From contig NC_089321.1 in NCBI RefSeq assembly GCF_036669915.1, positions 9,173,914 to 9,237,913 on the forward strand: a stretch of 64,000 nucleotides of DNA, given 5' to 3'. Source of the stretch: Pocillopora verrucosa. Lineage: Eukaryota > Cnidaria > Anthozoa > Scleractinia > Pocilloporidae. Below the pieces are notes generated by a model, which was not told the DNA's origin, did not search any database, and saw only the letters and a list, made by a program, of their open reading frames with translations. The position numbers and the translations under genes were made by a program. Below are positions 26,901 to 43,635 of this stretch, one piece after another (the first letter of the stretch is position 1; each line of letters starts with the position of its first letter).

Positions 26901-28099
26901 TTCGTTTTATACACCAGCACAACAGTCCTCTTTTTAACAGACTTGCGCGAATTGCAATATTTTATCTATTTTCAGAGAGTTTGCTTTGTCGAGTCTCAAG
27001 TCTGGTGCTAAAGATATTCTTGTCGCCACTGATGTAGCGGGGCGTGGTATTGATATCAAGTAGGTGTTCTTCATCGTTATCATCACCGTCACGATCATCT
27101 CTTTGTTTTGTCGTTTGCCCTTTTGTTCGAATGTTTTGACTTAAATTTTTTGTCGCTAGGGATGTCTCGCTTGTTCTTAACTACGACATGGCAAAGTCTA
27201 TAGAAGGTTGGTGGTTGATATTAAATGGTGTCCATTTTATTAATTAACGACAGCGTGTCCAAAATAGTCTTCTTTTCGATGAGGTATATCGCGGAAATGT
27301 TATTGTTGAGTAGGTTTTTCTCTTACAAGGTTTTATTTACGAGGACTCGATCTTCATTGCCAAATGCACGCCTTTCTTGTTCACGCCACGCAGTCACATT
27401 TATGTGTTCCTGTTTTATTCAAATTCACTGGTTTGGTAACAATAGCACAGCAATTGTCTGCAAGTAGTCGTAATGTTGTTTTATTCGTTCAAGGCTACAC
27501 TCATCGTATCGGTAGAACTGGTCGCGCTGGAAAGACTGGTATCTCCGTCACCTTTCTGACCCAGGAAGATTCAGCCGTGTTTTATGACCTTAAGCAGACT
27601 TTACTGGCCAGTCCGGTAAGTAAATACCTAACAAGCAGCTGGAAAAAGGTCTGATTGAGAAAGGAATAAAAGAGGCGGGTTAGAATTTCGCTGGATTCTA
27701 TTTTGAATTCCTCTTTTGTAATATGAAAACCCATTTCATTAAAAGAGAGGTCTGCTGCACAAATCTGGTTCTGGTTCTTACACACACACACACACACACA
27801 AATTAAATTAAATCCAGAAAATGAGAAATTGCAGCACACTCACCTTTTGAGATTTCTACTCAAGCGTCACAGACAGACCTGTTTAATTTCTTTCCACCTC
27901 CCTCTTCTCCTATCACCTCGCTTGATATGAATTCTGTCCCAATTTTATTTCTTTGACTACGTTTTACAACTGAATTTTAATCTTTTTTTGACTTTAGGTG
28001 AGCAATTGCCCGACAGAGCTTGAAAAACATCCTGAGGCTCAGCACAAACCTGGCACAGTACTGACAAAGAAAAGGAAAGAAGAGACAATATTTGTTTAA
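14920..28099 (+). CDS. DDX23: DDX23 / PRP28, spliceosomal DEAD-box RNA helicase
   Basis: Thirty-one exons: 14920-15179, 15720-15761, 15863-15926, 16652-16711, 16867-16953, 17100-17151, 17259-17326, 17487-17516, 17854-17889, 18015-18127, 18251-18314, 19228-19307, 19761-19897, 20014-20102, 20272-20347, 20539-20675, 21092-21157, 21400-21444, 21684-21723, 21814-21863, 24131-24277, 24551-24612, 25503-25534, 25627-25684, 26115-26184, 26424-26462, 26677-26720, 26976-27059, 27160-27206, 27494-27615, 27998-28099. They total 2403 nt (800 residues; human 820) in phase throughout. The N-terminus is an Arg/Asp/Lys/Glu-rich low-complexity region. The core has a Q motif at about 392-402, AETGSGKT at 416-423, PTRELA at 458-463, DEAD at 531-534, TAT (for SAT) at 586-588 and HRIGRTGR at about 730-737. 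Known role: a U5 snRNP helicase that drives exchange of U1 for U6 at the 5' splice site. Introns carry three tandem arrays (described separately). Confidence 0.98.
15339..15548. repeat. Dispersed ~210-bp MITE-like repeat, family 1 (TTAACCCTTT)
   Basis: Best-preserved copy. The left end is TTAACCCTTTGACCCCTTTG and the right end is GGTGTAAAGGGTGC. Internal words are TAATTTCTCCTTACAATATT, ATGAGAGTAAAGGAAATGAT and GGAGAACAGTGTATAGAATA. It lies in DDX23 intron 1. The TTAA followed by a CCC-starting terminal inverted repeat resembles non-autonomous piggyBac-type elements; that assignment is inferred. This copy serves as the reference for the two expanded copies at 18531 and 21878. Confidence 0.75.
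15965..16095. repeat. Inverted copies of a small dispersed repeat related to 53831-53948
   Basis: Positions 15965-16048, read on the minus strand, match the core of the element at 53831-53948 (AAGGGCT...GCT..AAACATCAGCTTT.AAACTCTTTAC, and CAGTTGATAAAAC at the end). Immediately after, 16056-16095 carries a forward version (GACCAAAGGCTAAGGCTCAAAATG). So two partial copies sit head to head in DDX23 intron 3. Confidence 0.55.
18531..19120. repeat. Family-1 MITE copy enlarged by an internal 27-bp minisatellite
   Basis: Starts TTAACCCTTCTACCCCTTGG and, beyond the array, continues with the normal family-1 body: CACATTATCATCC, ATTATGAGAATG, GACCAATTTAAGAAGCTCC, CAAACAAATTCTCCTTGTCAG and GTAAAGAGAACATTGTGGAG. 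It ends near TATTGGGGTGGAAAG. It lies in DDX23 intron 11 (18315-19227). Confidence 0.75.
18543..18950. repeat. 27-bp minisatellite, about 15 copies
   Basis: Unit of about 26-28 bp, core GGAGTGTCTGGTCTCTATTT followed by a TTCCCCTT block, with GG[T/C]CTCT[A/T]TTT variation. All three + frames stay open across it (138-179 codons) because the unit has no stop in any frame and its length is close to a multiple of three. The frames have no start context or homology and lie within an intron, so they are not annotated as genes. Confidence 0.9.
21878..23868. repeat. Family-1 MITE copy (reverse) enlarged by a 14-bp satellite
   Basis: Left flank reads TTAACCCTTGTACACACTAA then CATGCATATTCT. The right flank reads CTTTCCAAGGTGTTGACAAGG, GTGATACTGTAAGGAGAAAT and ends GGTTAAAGGGTTAA. 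Both flanks match the reverse complement of the copy at 15339-15548. The 14-bp array replaces a short ATACTGTTCTCTAT-like segment of the element. It lies in DDX23 intron 20, between the exon ending DE and the exon beginning AD of the DEAD box. Confidence 0.85.
21914..23713. repeat. 14-bp satellite array, about 128 copies
   Basis: Unit TACTGTGCTCTACA, with variants TATA, TGTA, TGGA and TCTA at the last four positions. Copies at 21990-22390 are almost identical; later copies are mixed. Because 14 is not a multiple of three and the unit has no stop in any + frame, three overlapping frames of 611-622 codons result, each cycling through the same 14 residues with Cys-Ser and Tyr-Cys-Ala. They are by-products of the array. 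Distinctive variants recur exactly 560 bp apart (40 units), showing a higher-order duplication. Confidence 0.95.
24670..25447. repeat. Degenerate 20-bp CpG-rich tandem repeat
   Basis: About 38 diverged units of roughly 20 bp, consensus near CGTCCGATTTCGGACGGTTC, spanning most of DDX23 intron 22 (24613-25502). Units are best seen at 24680-24920 and become noisier to the right. The unit is rich in CpG in an otherwise CpG-poor intron. The overlapping 151-codon minus-strand frame is a by-product. Confidence 0.8.
27780..27800. repeat. (AC)n microsatellite
   Basis: About ten CA/AC dinucleotides in the last DDX23 intron. Confidence 0.9.
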
Positions 28100-29157
28100 A
28101 AAACCCATCTTCCCCGATCATCCAAGAATGTCCAAATCGCAATATGTATCAGAAACATAACATTCAGAAAACGCTCTAGGATTGTAATGCAGACGGAAAA
28201 ATTAAAAGTCGTCAATTCTTCTAAATTACAACTGTGATGTCGTTTTCATGGACAGTTTTGTTGTTCTTCTTAAACTAACTGTATATAGTCACTCTAGTCC
28301 AGGATCGACCGTGAGGAGTATTTGATGCGTACTTGATATAACTTCATACCCGAGTGAGGTTTGATATACTGCGTATTTCACATCATTAAGTGTGTTTCCG
28401 TTGAATGTTATGAACAAGGACACTTGTGATGCACATTATACAGGAATTGAATCTCATAACCAGTCAATGTTGGATTGATCTGATCGAGGTGCGATCTTGA
28501 AGAGCGCTCAATAGGCTGGATTGGTGCTTTTTTGCGCGTGAAGTTTTATAACTGAGTTTTTTCCCCCAGTTCTTACGCGCATCACAACACGGTACATGCA
28601 ACTCAGTGCAAATCCTCACATGCCAAAGTGGGAAGGGGGGGGGGGGGTGGGAGGATGTCGGACGGAGTTTAAACGAGGTGGGTGGGGTGGAAGAAGTGTC
28701 ATCGCTAGTAAATTTATGCTTGTTGTTCGTCATCACTCAAACAATGATATGGAACTAAAAAATATTATGTTTCTATTTTAAAGCACCTATGTTTCAAACA
28801 GTCAGCGAAATGTATTCTTTGATATAAAATGGTTTAGCATATATTTTATACTTTAATTCCACTTTTCGGTAGAACTTGATTTGGAGGAACTCGGGTAATT
28901 GTCTTCGTGACATCAATCCTCCTTGAACGCTCGTGAAAAGTAAAATAACGAAGGGAACGCTGTATGTCCTGTATAGATTACACGAGTGGCGAATACAACA
29001 AGTTTAAAATACCCAAAAATTTTGAGGTGGGGTTTATAGCGGCTACTATTTGGTTAAATTAATTGAGAGATAAGTTAACTTTGGGATAGCAGACGAAATT
29101 ATTTTCCAATAATTTGAGGGAATGCGAAAGAGGTAGTTGAACGAAGGAAAGATTCTT
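28100..29157. other. Convergent intergenic region, DDX23 and EMI-collagen 3' sides
   Basis: The two flanking genes end towards each other here. ATTAAA at 28201 is a possible DDX23 poly(A) signal and a TTTAAT at about 28852 would serve the minus-strand gene. A run of about 14 G residues interrupts 28636-28650. No further exon recognised. Confidence 0.5.
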
Positions 29158-35188
<6,031 letters not shown>

Positions 35189-38100
35189 GCTGCTAAATCG
35201 ATAGCAAGTACGATCTGTCTCGATCAGTTCTCAGCTAGAACGTTTTCAAGTTTCTGTCTCTGTCAAGCTGCTTGCAAGCTCAGCGCGTTCCGAGAGAGGC
35301 CAGCTTAATGATTTAATCTTGTTTCTTTGATGCCTGGCTACACATATGAGTTGTGTTCCTTGAAAGCATCCGCCACTGTGATCTTTGATATCCTCTTTTA
35401 GAGCAGCTCTCAGCGCAGGTCTGTGAATTTGAGATGAACTCATGAGATAATTGATAACAATTCGTGGTGATGACAAAATGATTTGAACATAAGTTTTTGA
35501 TCAAAAAGGACATTTACTAAACTCGCGTCCAGGTATCTGTCTTAATGAACTGGGGATTTCCGGTCGCGTTGAGAGCGAAAAAAGCCTTGGAAAATATCCA
35601 GACGGCCGCGCACGAAACATAAAAGATGTTTTTACATCAAATTGATAGGAAAATAAAAACTCTACACTGTATTTAAGTGAAAGTTTCGTTAAGTGTCACA
35701 AAAACATTGGTGAATCAACAAACTAGCGCTCTTACTCCAAGCGTTAGCAGATGGGTTTCCGCTGACGCGTATATTTGCTGTTGACCTTTAAAGCGGCAAG
35801 CAGCCCTTGATAACAGTAACTTTATACCAATCAACCGAGGTAAGATTTAACACCAGGTTTGTGTTGAAAACCGAATCTCTTCAGTAGTTCGTTTATTAAA
35901 CAGCCGTCAAGCAGATAAAAAGAAACTTCTTCCCCTCTCGCATTTTTGCGGGAACGAGTTCCGAGTTAGGAACATAGCAATACGTGTCCTGTTTCTCTAA
36001 GGATATAAATAAACGTATCCTTCTGTTGGAAAATTGTTTCCGATGCTACATGGCGTTATGCGATATAATTTGCGGAAAAAGAACTGATTGTTGACTTGCC
36101 TTTCAAGTTCTTATAAGGCTACAAGCTTCTTGCCTCCTGGTATTTTCGCAAATTCATGCTATTTGTGCAAAAGCATTTTCATCCAAGGCTTAGGTTACTG
36201 ACCACCGATGGCATTTGCCCAATTTAGTTTTGGCTACGATTTCTCAGGTTATTATTCTTTTATTCTTTGCTGTGCAACTCAAGCTTAATCCTTGTACATT
36301 TAAACGGATTAACTTTTTCTGATAAAGCTTCTCCCATTGTCTCTCTGTCTGTCTTTGTACATCAAGTTATACAGAGTCAGTTGTATGTGTCTATCCAGGT
36401 GTATAACTGTCAAGCTTCCCAAATTTATTCGACTTCACTTCAAATATCCAAAGTGATTTTCGATCTTAAATTCTTATCTCTCCAATCCAAAAGTTGGGTG
36501 TGGCCAAATTATTTACCCAAGAGATAAAAGGTGAAAAGATTCGGTGATCCTGCTACAAAAATAATTATTTTGCCAGGTTTGTTAGAGGCATTCGTTGTTA
36601 GCCGTAACAAACACGCGGGTGTTACTTACGATCTTCATAGATAGAGTGAAATGATGTGTTATTGTTTGACAAAACATTAAAAGGAAGCATAGTGAACAGC
36701 AAGACAACTAGCTCCAGCGGTAGAAATAAACATTTGGCACAGCGCAACGGAAAATCTCCCGCAATTTGAAAGAGGTGATTTTTCCGCTAAAGATCTAAAA
36801 GCCACCGTTACTACCAAATATTGCGCAGACAATCGTCTCAATTGAGACCCGGTAGTTGTCCAGGTTATCTACTCACCAAGGACCGAGATAGAAATGAAAT
36901 ATGTTATCGATTAAACGAGGGAGACGTTTGTTTTTCAGCCAATAACTGAAGCAAAAAGGAAGAAGAAGAGAAGGAAATAACGTTATATGACATTGTCCAT
37001 GCGCCTCTGCGCTTTTTATCCACGTGTGGCTTTTAATTCTTTTTAGTTCCTCATCATTTGGCTGCTCATACCGTAACGTAAGTCTTGGAAGAGCTGGTTT
37101 GGGTCTGAGTTGGTTCCAAAGTATTACGGTATAGGAAAAAAGAAAAAAGAAAGGTAAGGTCAAGCCTAAGTATTTGAATTATTGGCCACCAACTGGAGGA
37201 AAAAACGCTTTCAATTCCCCCCAGAGGATATTCTCTTGTTATATAACCGTACCAAGAACTCAACATAACTGTTAATACCTCCCTGTTTTCAAACCGCCAA
37301 GACAATTTTTTAAAAGTTCAGAGTTTTACGAGCTGAAGCCCAACCCGTGTGCGTTACTTAATACACGTTATGTAGCAAGAGCAATGTAACTTGTGTCGGC
37401 AATTTTTCACAGTTAATCGATCATGTGTACTCAGGTGATTTTTCTGATAACGGTAAGAAGGTTAGTGACACTGTTTACAATGGGCTCTGATCGTTTTAGC
37501 GGGAACAATCATCACCGACACCTCTAAGAGATAACAATTTCCTTAAATTTGTGGCGAATTGATTCAAGAATCGTCGATTTAACTAGCTAAACCCCAAATG
37601 AATTGCTAAATACTTGATATGTTCTCTTATCTGGATACACATGTTGTCGCAATTAACTGCTTTCGATAAAGCGTTACCCACAACTTGTTTCAATTACAAA
37701 AATGCTTATCTACCTTACAGTGTTTATTTGTTTACTCAAGATATCTAGACTAGCAAAGAAATCGTTACAACAAATTTTTTTGTCGGCTCACTCTGAAAAT
37801 AGCAGATGAACTTAACTGATAACCTGAACTCAAAAGAGCTGCGATTAAATTATAATAATGATGGCTTTTCCAGAGCTTCGGCCCTCAGGCCTTTGATCCA
37901 AATCACTTTTGAGGAAACAACTTTTTCCAAGGTATTATTCACTGCTGCAATGGTCTTGCTTCGTTCACCGTGCGTTTCAGCAAACAAGATCAGAAGGACC
38001 TAAGCCGCCGCCGACTGTAACTGTTGTCAAGGCAAAGAGTGGCGCAAGCAGATCGTGAATCAGTCACTCGGGGTTCGGAAAAAATATCTGTCTGATGAAC

Positions 38101-41100
38101 TGTTTGAAAACACAAGAAACGCCAACGGATGCTTTGAATATGGAGTCGTCCTGGTCTGAAATCACGAACCCTAAGGCGCGCCTCAGATCATTCCTTACCC
38201 CGTCTCCCCGCCCCTCTTCAGAGAGTTATTCAAAATTACAAAAATTTCTTCCCACCTCTACCCCCTCACAAACACTCTATAAGGAAATAGGCAATGATTA
38301 CGTCATTCAGACTAATTACATGCCCTTCAGGTCAATCACTGCACATTCATTCCTTGTAATAGTCGAGAGTATACCAGCCATTCGTGAGTGGAAGCGGAAA
38401 AGTATCCGCAGCTCAATTCGTCGGTAATGCAATAAGCAGGCGTGCTATATGCAATTTAATTAAAAACATTTAATTATTATCGTTGACATGTATTCAGACG
38501 TTGAGTTTTTCGACATGAATTATTTCAGCCCTGAGGCCTTGTCTTGGCCCGAATGTTCAGCCGGTGTATGTTTTCTTTAAATCAACGGAATCGATTGAGC
38601 TCTCTATTTCATTAAAAAACCACTTTTACCATAGTAAAAAGATGAAACAAATTATACTACTGTAGGAACACCAGGAGAAAATTGGCTGGGAGATAATGTG
38701 CGTCTTTAGAAACCAACAAGGCAGTTTACCCCTGGAGGTTATCAGTCAGTGTTTTTTAAATACCATTAAGGAGGCCAACGCAGGCTGAAGTGCAAATTTT
38801 CATCAGGTTTGTGGCTTACATAGAAAGTCACATTCCACCTCAAATCCTTAGTTTCACGTTACCGTGTGAAAAAACCCTAACAAAATAGCAAAATTTTTTT
38901 TTAAACAAAATAACAGAACCAAATTTGGGTTTGGTGTTGCGCTAGCCACTTTGTGAACAATCTCTCTTTGAACTGTCCATTTAACATAACTCAGTTTGAC
39001 GCTCTATCAGTTTAAAGTTAATGACCTCAATCCATTCCAGGTGATGAAGCAAATACGGCTACTTTATTTCAGTACAATCGGTACTCAGCTTTCTTTGGAC
39101 GACATATTTTAATCATATTTATGCCGTCCAGGTCAGTTTAGCAATCTTCAAGGCTGTAGTTTGATGACGAAGCGATTAACAGAACACGGATCTAGTGGAT
39201 TAGTCGCATGGTTATTTTACAAGTCAACTCTCTGCAATCGGCGCAATCTTCACCATCAATAATCTTCACTATTCCTTTTTTCGTATATTGTGCCCCCTTT
39301 GGTTTTCGTCTACTCCGTACATTTACCCTCCTAGGTCTCGCGTATTTAAGGGCATTTTCTTATAAAAAATCATAATGTACCTATGTTAGCTGTTCCTTAC
39401 CGACAGACACTAACCCGGCGTCTTTTGGGAAATGGAATAAAAAATAAATGCACTCTGAACCTGAAGACTTCCAAATCGCATTTAACTCAGAAGGGGGGTG
39501 GCAAGTCCATCGTTGGCCTCTTTAAAAGGGCGCCTCCATTTTGTTGAATCAGAAAAAAAAACATTTTTAAGCTTGTGCACGGAGACTTGACAGGAAATCA
39601 TCATATCAGCTCAGACTGAGGGTTTTTAGGACGCCGGAAATCTTAAGGAAGGAAAATAATCCCTATCACTTCTCTAATCATTTGGTTCATTCAGCAGTCT
39701 CCCCCTAATGTCCGTTTTTTACTTTTTCGATGGCCTAAAATAGTCCGACGCATTTAGTCAGACATACGGAAGGACCGGAAGTTACTTTCATGAATTAAGG
39801 GGGCTTTGTTGACTCGATCAGTTACAGTCGTTGTGGGTGATGTATTGGTTCATCATTTCTAAATGGGTTGTATTTTTGGACTGGTAGCTAATAAGAGATC
39901 CTTTTAATCGTATTAATGAAAGAGAGAGCTGCTTTCACTCAGTAAGCTTAACAGGGTCATTGTTTAATCACGGAATCTTTTAACAAATGGCACCTGAAAT
40001 CACTGAATAACACAGCTCTTAAGTAAAATCAAGAATCCCCCCGATCAACTTCACACAAGGACACCCTTAATTTAAAAGGGTATTCTCACTCTAAGCCAAC
40101 ATAAACAGGATTGGTCAAGGTCAGGTCAAAAAAGAAAGGTCCTTTGCCAACTTGTGTTACTGAATCGTATTCGTTGCCTTGGTCAGTGCATTAAGCCAAT
40201 TATATCTTAATTGGTACAATACCTGAATTTACGAGAACCTTAGAAGAGTACAACGATTTACAAGAGGGACATCTATAGAGTCAGTCGTTGTGAATGAAAT
40301 TGTCCAGTTTCCGTCGATGAACTGAAAGAAACGGCCACTCACAGAAAGATGGAACAGAACCAGAAACGCGATCAAGGAGCATCACAGGATGAGCTAATCA
40401 AAGACGGAACCAGTAGCAACCATTAAGTCGGGTCTTGTATTAATTAGCTTACAAAATTATATCTTATACAGTGCCGTTTCCTTGCGGTGGCTCGACATTG
40501 TTGTTTAGTGGAATACCACAAACACTTAAGGAGACACATGCATGCAACTAAATGAATGTTTCAAATGCTCAATAAATTCCTTTTCTCCCGTGAAATCATG
40601 TGGGTCAGATCATAGAATGTCGGGGTAAACTTTACATCAGTCGGCTACTAAGCGCCTATTTAAAAATAGTTTAGTTTTCTTTAACACCCAAACTCCAATC
40701 TACAGATTTACAAACAAAGAGACTCCAAATCTATCACCAAAATGTAAATATTTCAGCAGTTACTAACATACCGTTTGGATAGTGTCTATGATTGCCCTGT
40801 AGAATTAAAGTTACTTGCTTTATCACCTGACTCGTAGAGCGCTGGATTGTTTCCCTCAACCAAGTATAGCCGAGTCAGTGGATGAAATGAAACGAAACTC
40901 TCCTAGAGTGAACGGATTCACTTAGCGTGAATTGAAAATTGAAACTACCGGATAAATATTTAGATAAGTATTTAAGTCAATCTGTGAGCCATCTCATGTT
41001 TAGATAAACTGTACGAATTATTTACTACTCATGATAATGCAAACATATTCTAAAACATCGTTTGCTGGATCTGTGTGGTGCATATTCTTCTGTTTCACTC

Positions 41101-41933
41101 GTAAATTGTGCTTGGAAGTCAATTTTTAACCCACATGCAAGTTATAATCTTAAATTTTCACAAAAAGTTTGGATTAACGGGATGAAAGAAAACCATTTGT
41201 CGTAGTAACAGGTATTTGTAAAATTTGAAATGAAAACTCCTTGTCTAATTTTTGTTTTCCCTGCAAACAAGTAACGACTTCGACAACTCCTCTCCATCGT
41301 AAACACTCGATTTAGCAGCTCACACTTTATTCAAATATCATTTTAATTGATATCTTTAATCTTAACTTATCAATGGTTGGTCCTGTTCCAATTAAAGGAT
41401 TATGATCCCACTTCCAGATGTTTCACATAATGACACTAACTAGTCCTTAAGCCGGCAGTAAATCGCGATGTTTCTTACATGTTTTAAAATTATTTCATTC
41501 GTAACATTGTAAACAGGATGTATCTTTTTCGCCATAAGCTGGTTTTACACATGACCCTGAACTATTATTACTTTGATGAAAAATTAAATGATTTAAATGA
41601 TATATCTTTCCTAGCACAACTTTACACTTAACTAACTGCGGTTGTAAGCAAAATATTACCGGCTTATTTTGATTTTGTTTCGTTATTTTGTTTGTTTGCT
41701 GAAAACATAAGAAGTTATTCCAAGAATCCGCTTGTTTTCCCTCGTCAGTAAAAAGCGATCACGTAGTTGAGGGATTGAACAAGTTTCGTAAAGGTAGACC
41801 CTTCCAAAATCAAAGTCGGATGGAACTGTCTAACAGGACCTAAGCGTCGTCGATGAAACGGATGAGTCCGAAAACGAATAGAATCGCTCAAAATCTGACG
41901 GAGATGCCAAACCGAAACAAAGAGTTTGTCACT

Positions 41934-41967
41934 GGAGGGGAGGGGGGAGGGGGGAGGGGGGAGGGGG
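41934..41967 (+). repeat. G-rich tract (GGGGGGA)n
   Basis: Several runs of four to six G separated by single A residues; on the + strand it has the composition of a potential G-quadruplex. Intergenic. Confidence 0.8.
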
Positions 41968-43566
41968 TATTGAAACGAGCACCGCGCCAGAGCACAAGCG
42001 CCAGAGGTACAAACCATTTGGTGATCCGGGGACCATTTGTTATTTCGCTTTGGAGCCTGTTCTGTCTTCTATTCTCACTTTCACTAAGTTAGTAACTAAA
42101 GTTTTTGTTACCTGGTTTCAGATTCTGCTGATTCTTTAAATTCAGTGAAAATTCACTTTAATCATTAACTTTTTTTATGACTTAATTAAGGTGGCAGACA
42201 CTAATTAAGATTGTGTATAGCTTAACCTCAGAATTAAGTGACCAGCCATTCGGCATATCCATGGAGTTAAAATTTCAAAAAACCTGACCGAAATAAAACT
42301 AAATTCTAAACATGAACTATGAATTTGAAACTAGAATTTAAGACAATCGGAATCGATAGGAGTACATACATTTAACATTACATAATTTATCAATAAAGCG
42401 TTTTCATTAGAATTATACACGGACTGCGTCCAGCTAGAACGATCAGACAGGGGCAGTTTCTAGCATGCACCTTACCTTAAAAATCTTAAAAACACATACC
42501 AGTTGTTCCTTTGAAAAGCGACGTTCTGTTCGTTTGGACCAGACGTAGTCTCTTCGCAGGAAACGTAGCCTCTTCAGTCATGTCGCACTTTTTTAAGACG
42601 ATAGTTACCACGAACCACGATAGTGAAATCCGAGGAAAGTCTGGGGAGAGCAACTCTCTCCAGGCTTCCTTACTATAATTAATCAAGAGGTGTGGAGCTT
42701 GCCAATCAAACGAAAAATTCTAAGGAACTCCAAAGGGCCAATTGTCCTTAAGATGGTTTGCTGTTCTTTTGTTTTGATGTTTCATTGAAAGATTCTGAAA
42801 ACCCCCCCTCTGGTTCGTCAGTCCTCCACTGTCATCGATGTTCAAGTCGTAAAGTCTCGACATTCTAAGGTGCAGCGCTTTTTTTAATTATAATTTTCAT
42901 TTTTAAAACACAGGATCAAAGTAGCTCTTGAACGCAAAACGTTTCTTGGACAAGCTACTTCTATAGTGAGCTTTAGTCTCACATTCCATCTGTGCCGAGC
43001 TCTCCCTCTTTTTTTTTTTTAATTTATTTTTTTATATAAAAAAAACCTTGAAAGTACCGACAGCCTGCGCAATATTCCAGAATCGGAGCAGTGGGCACAA
43101 AAAATGAAAATTCAATAGCAGCATACTAAAAGACTTGTGAGAAAAGCAAACTGTGAATAAACTCAGCAAGGCTTTGAAGTTTAGTGCTAGTGACTGAAAC
43201 GGAACTTAGACCTTACTAACGTCAATATTTCCCCAGAGTCATGGCGTAGGTTTCATGAAATCTTGAGCAAAACGAGTTTCGACAAGATTTCCGTACAACT
43301 CCGTACTTCATTATGCGTACAATTAATTGATAACAGAGAGACAGTGGTCAGTGTTCACAATGGTCTTGCCTTTGGGACAAGTTTTTTGTTTTAGAATAGA
43401 ATGGGGTCACATGAAAACCTTTCCCGATTCCTTCATGACAAGGTTGGCGTAAAGAGTATAAACAATATTCATCAACAAACTGACAATTACTATTTCAGTC
43501 TTCGTGTTGTTCTTTCAAGTGGTTTCGATCTTTCCGTGTTCGTGACTTTCCTGCTCGTAACAGCTG

Positions 43567-43585
43567 TGACGTAAACCATCACGTG
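43567..43585 (+). promoter_or_regulatory. CRE-like site and E-box upstream of the Cys-Pro module gene
   Basis: TGACGTAA at 43567-43574 and CACGTG at 43580-43585 lie 51-69 bp upstream of the start codon at 43636. Both motifs are seen directly. Use by bZIP and bHLH-ZIP factors is inferred. Confidence 0.4.
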
Positions 43586-43635
43586 TTATTTATGGCTCAT
43601 TTCTTCTTTTGCTCTGTTTAGCGTCGTTTGCAGTC

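Larger units (their letters stand above)
35189..43635. other. 8.4-kb region without a supported gene
   Basis: The EMI/collagen promoter must lie at its left edge and the promoter of the Cys-Pro module gene at its right edge. In between I recognise no conserved exon. Two weak candidates exist. One is a minus-strand first exon, 42581-42500 (27 codons, begins MTEEATFPAKRLRL, good GTATGT donor). The other is a plus-strand terminal exon, 40308-40426, with acceptor CCAG and an acidic/Gln-rich C-terminus ending DGTSSNH. Neither has an identified partner exon. Open frames at 37806-38003 and 38095-38427 show no similarity that I know. Distal regulatory DNA is possible. Confidence 0.5.

Noticed and set aside
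36873..37163. 96-codon minus-strand frame with a polar segment (EELKRIKSHTWIKSAEAHG)
   Set aside because: The polar stretch looks coding-like but the rest is Phe/Leu low complexity, and no partner exons were found.
38095..38427. 110-codon plus-strand frame
   Set aside because: No recognisable similarity, no neighbouring exons or strong splice sites; within chance length for this base composition.
41745..42092. Overlapping frames on both strands around the G-rich tract
   Set aside because: Low-complexity (G/A)n sequence produces the open frames; no similarity.
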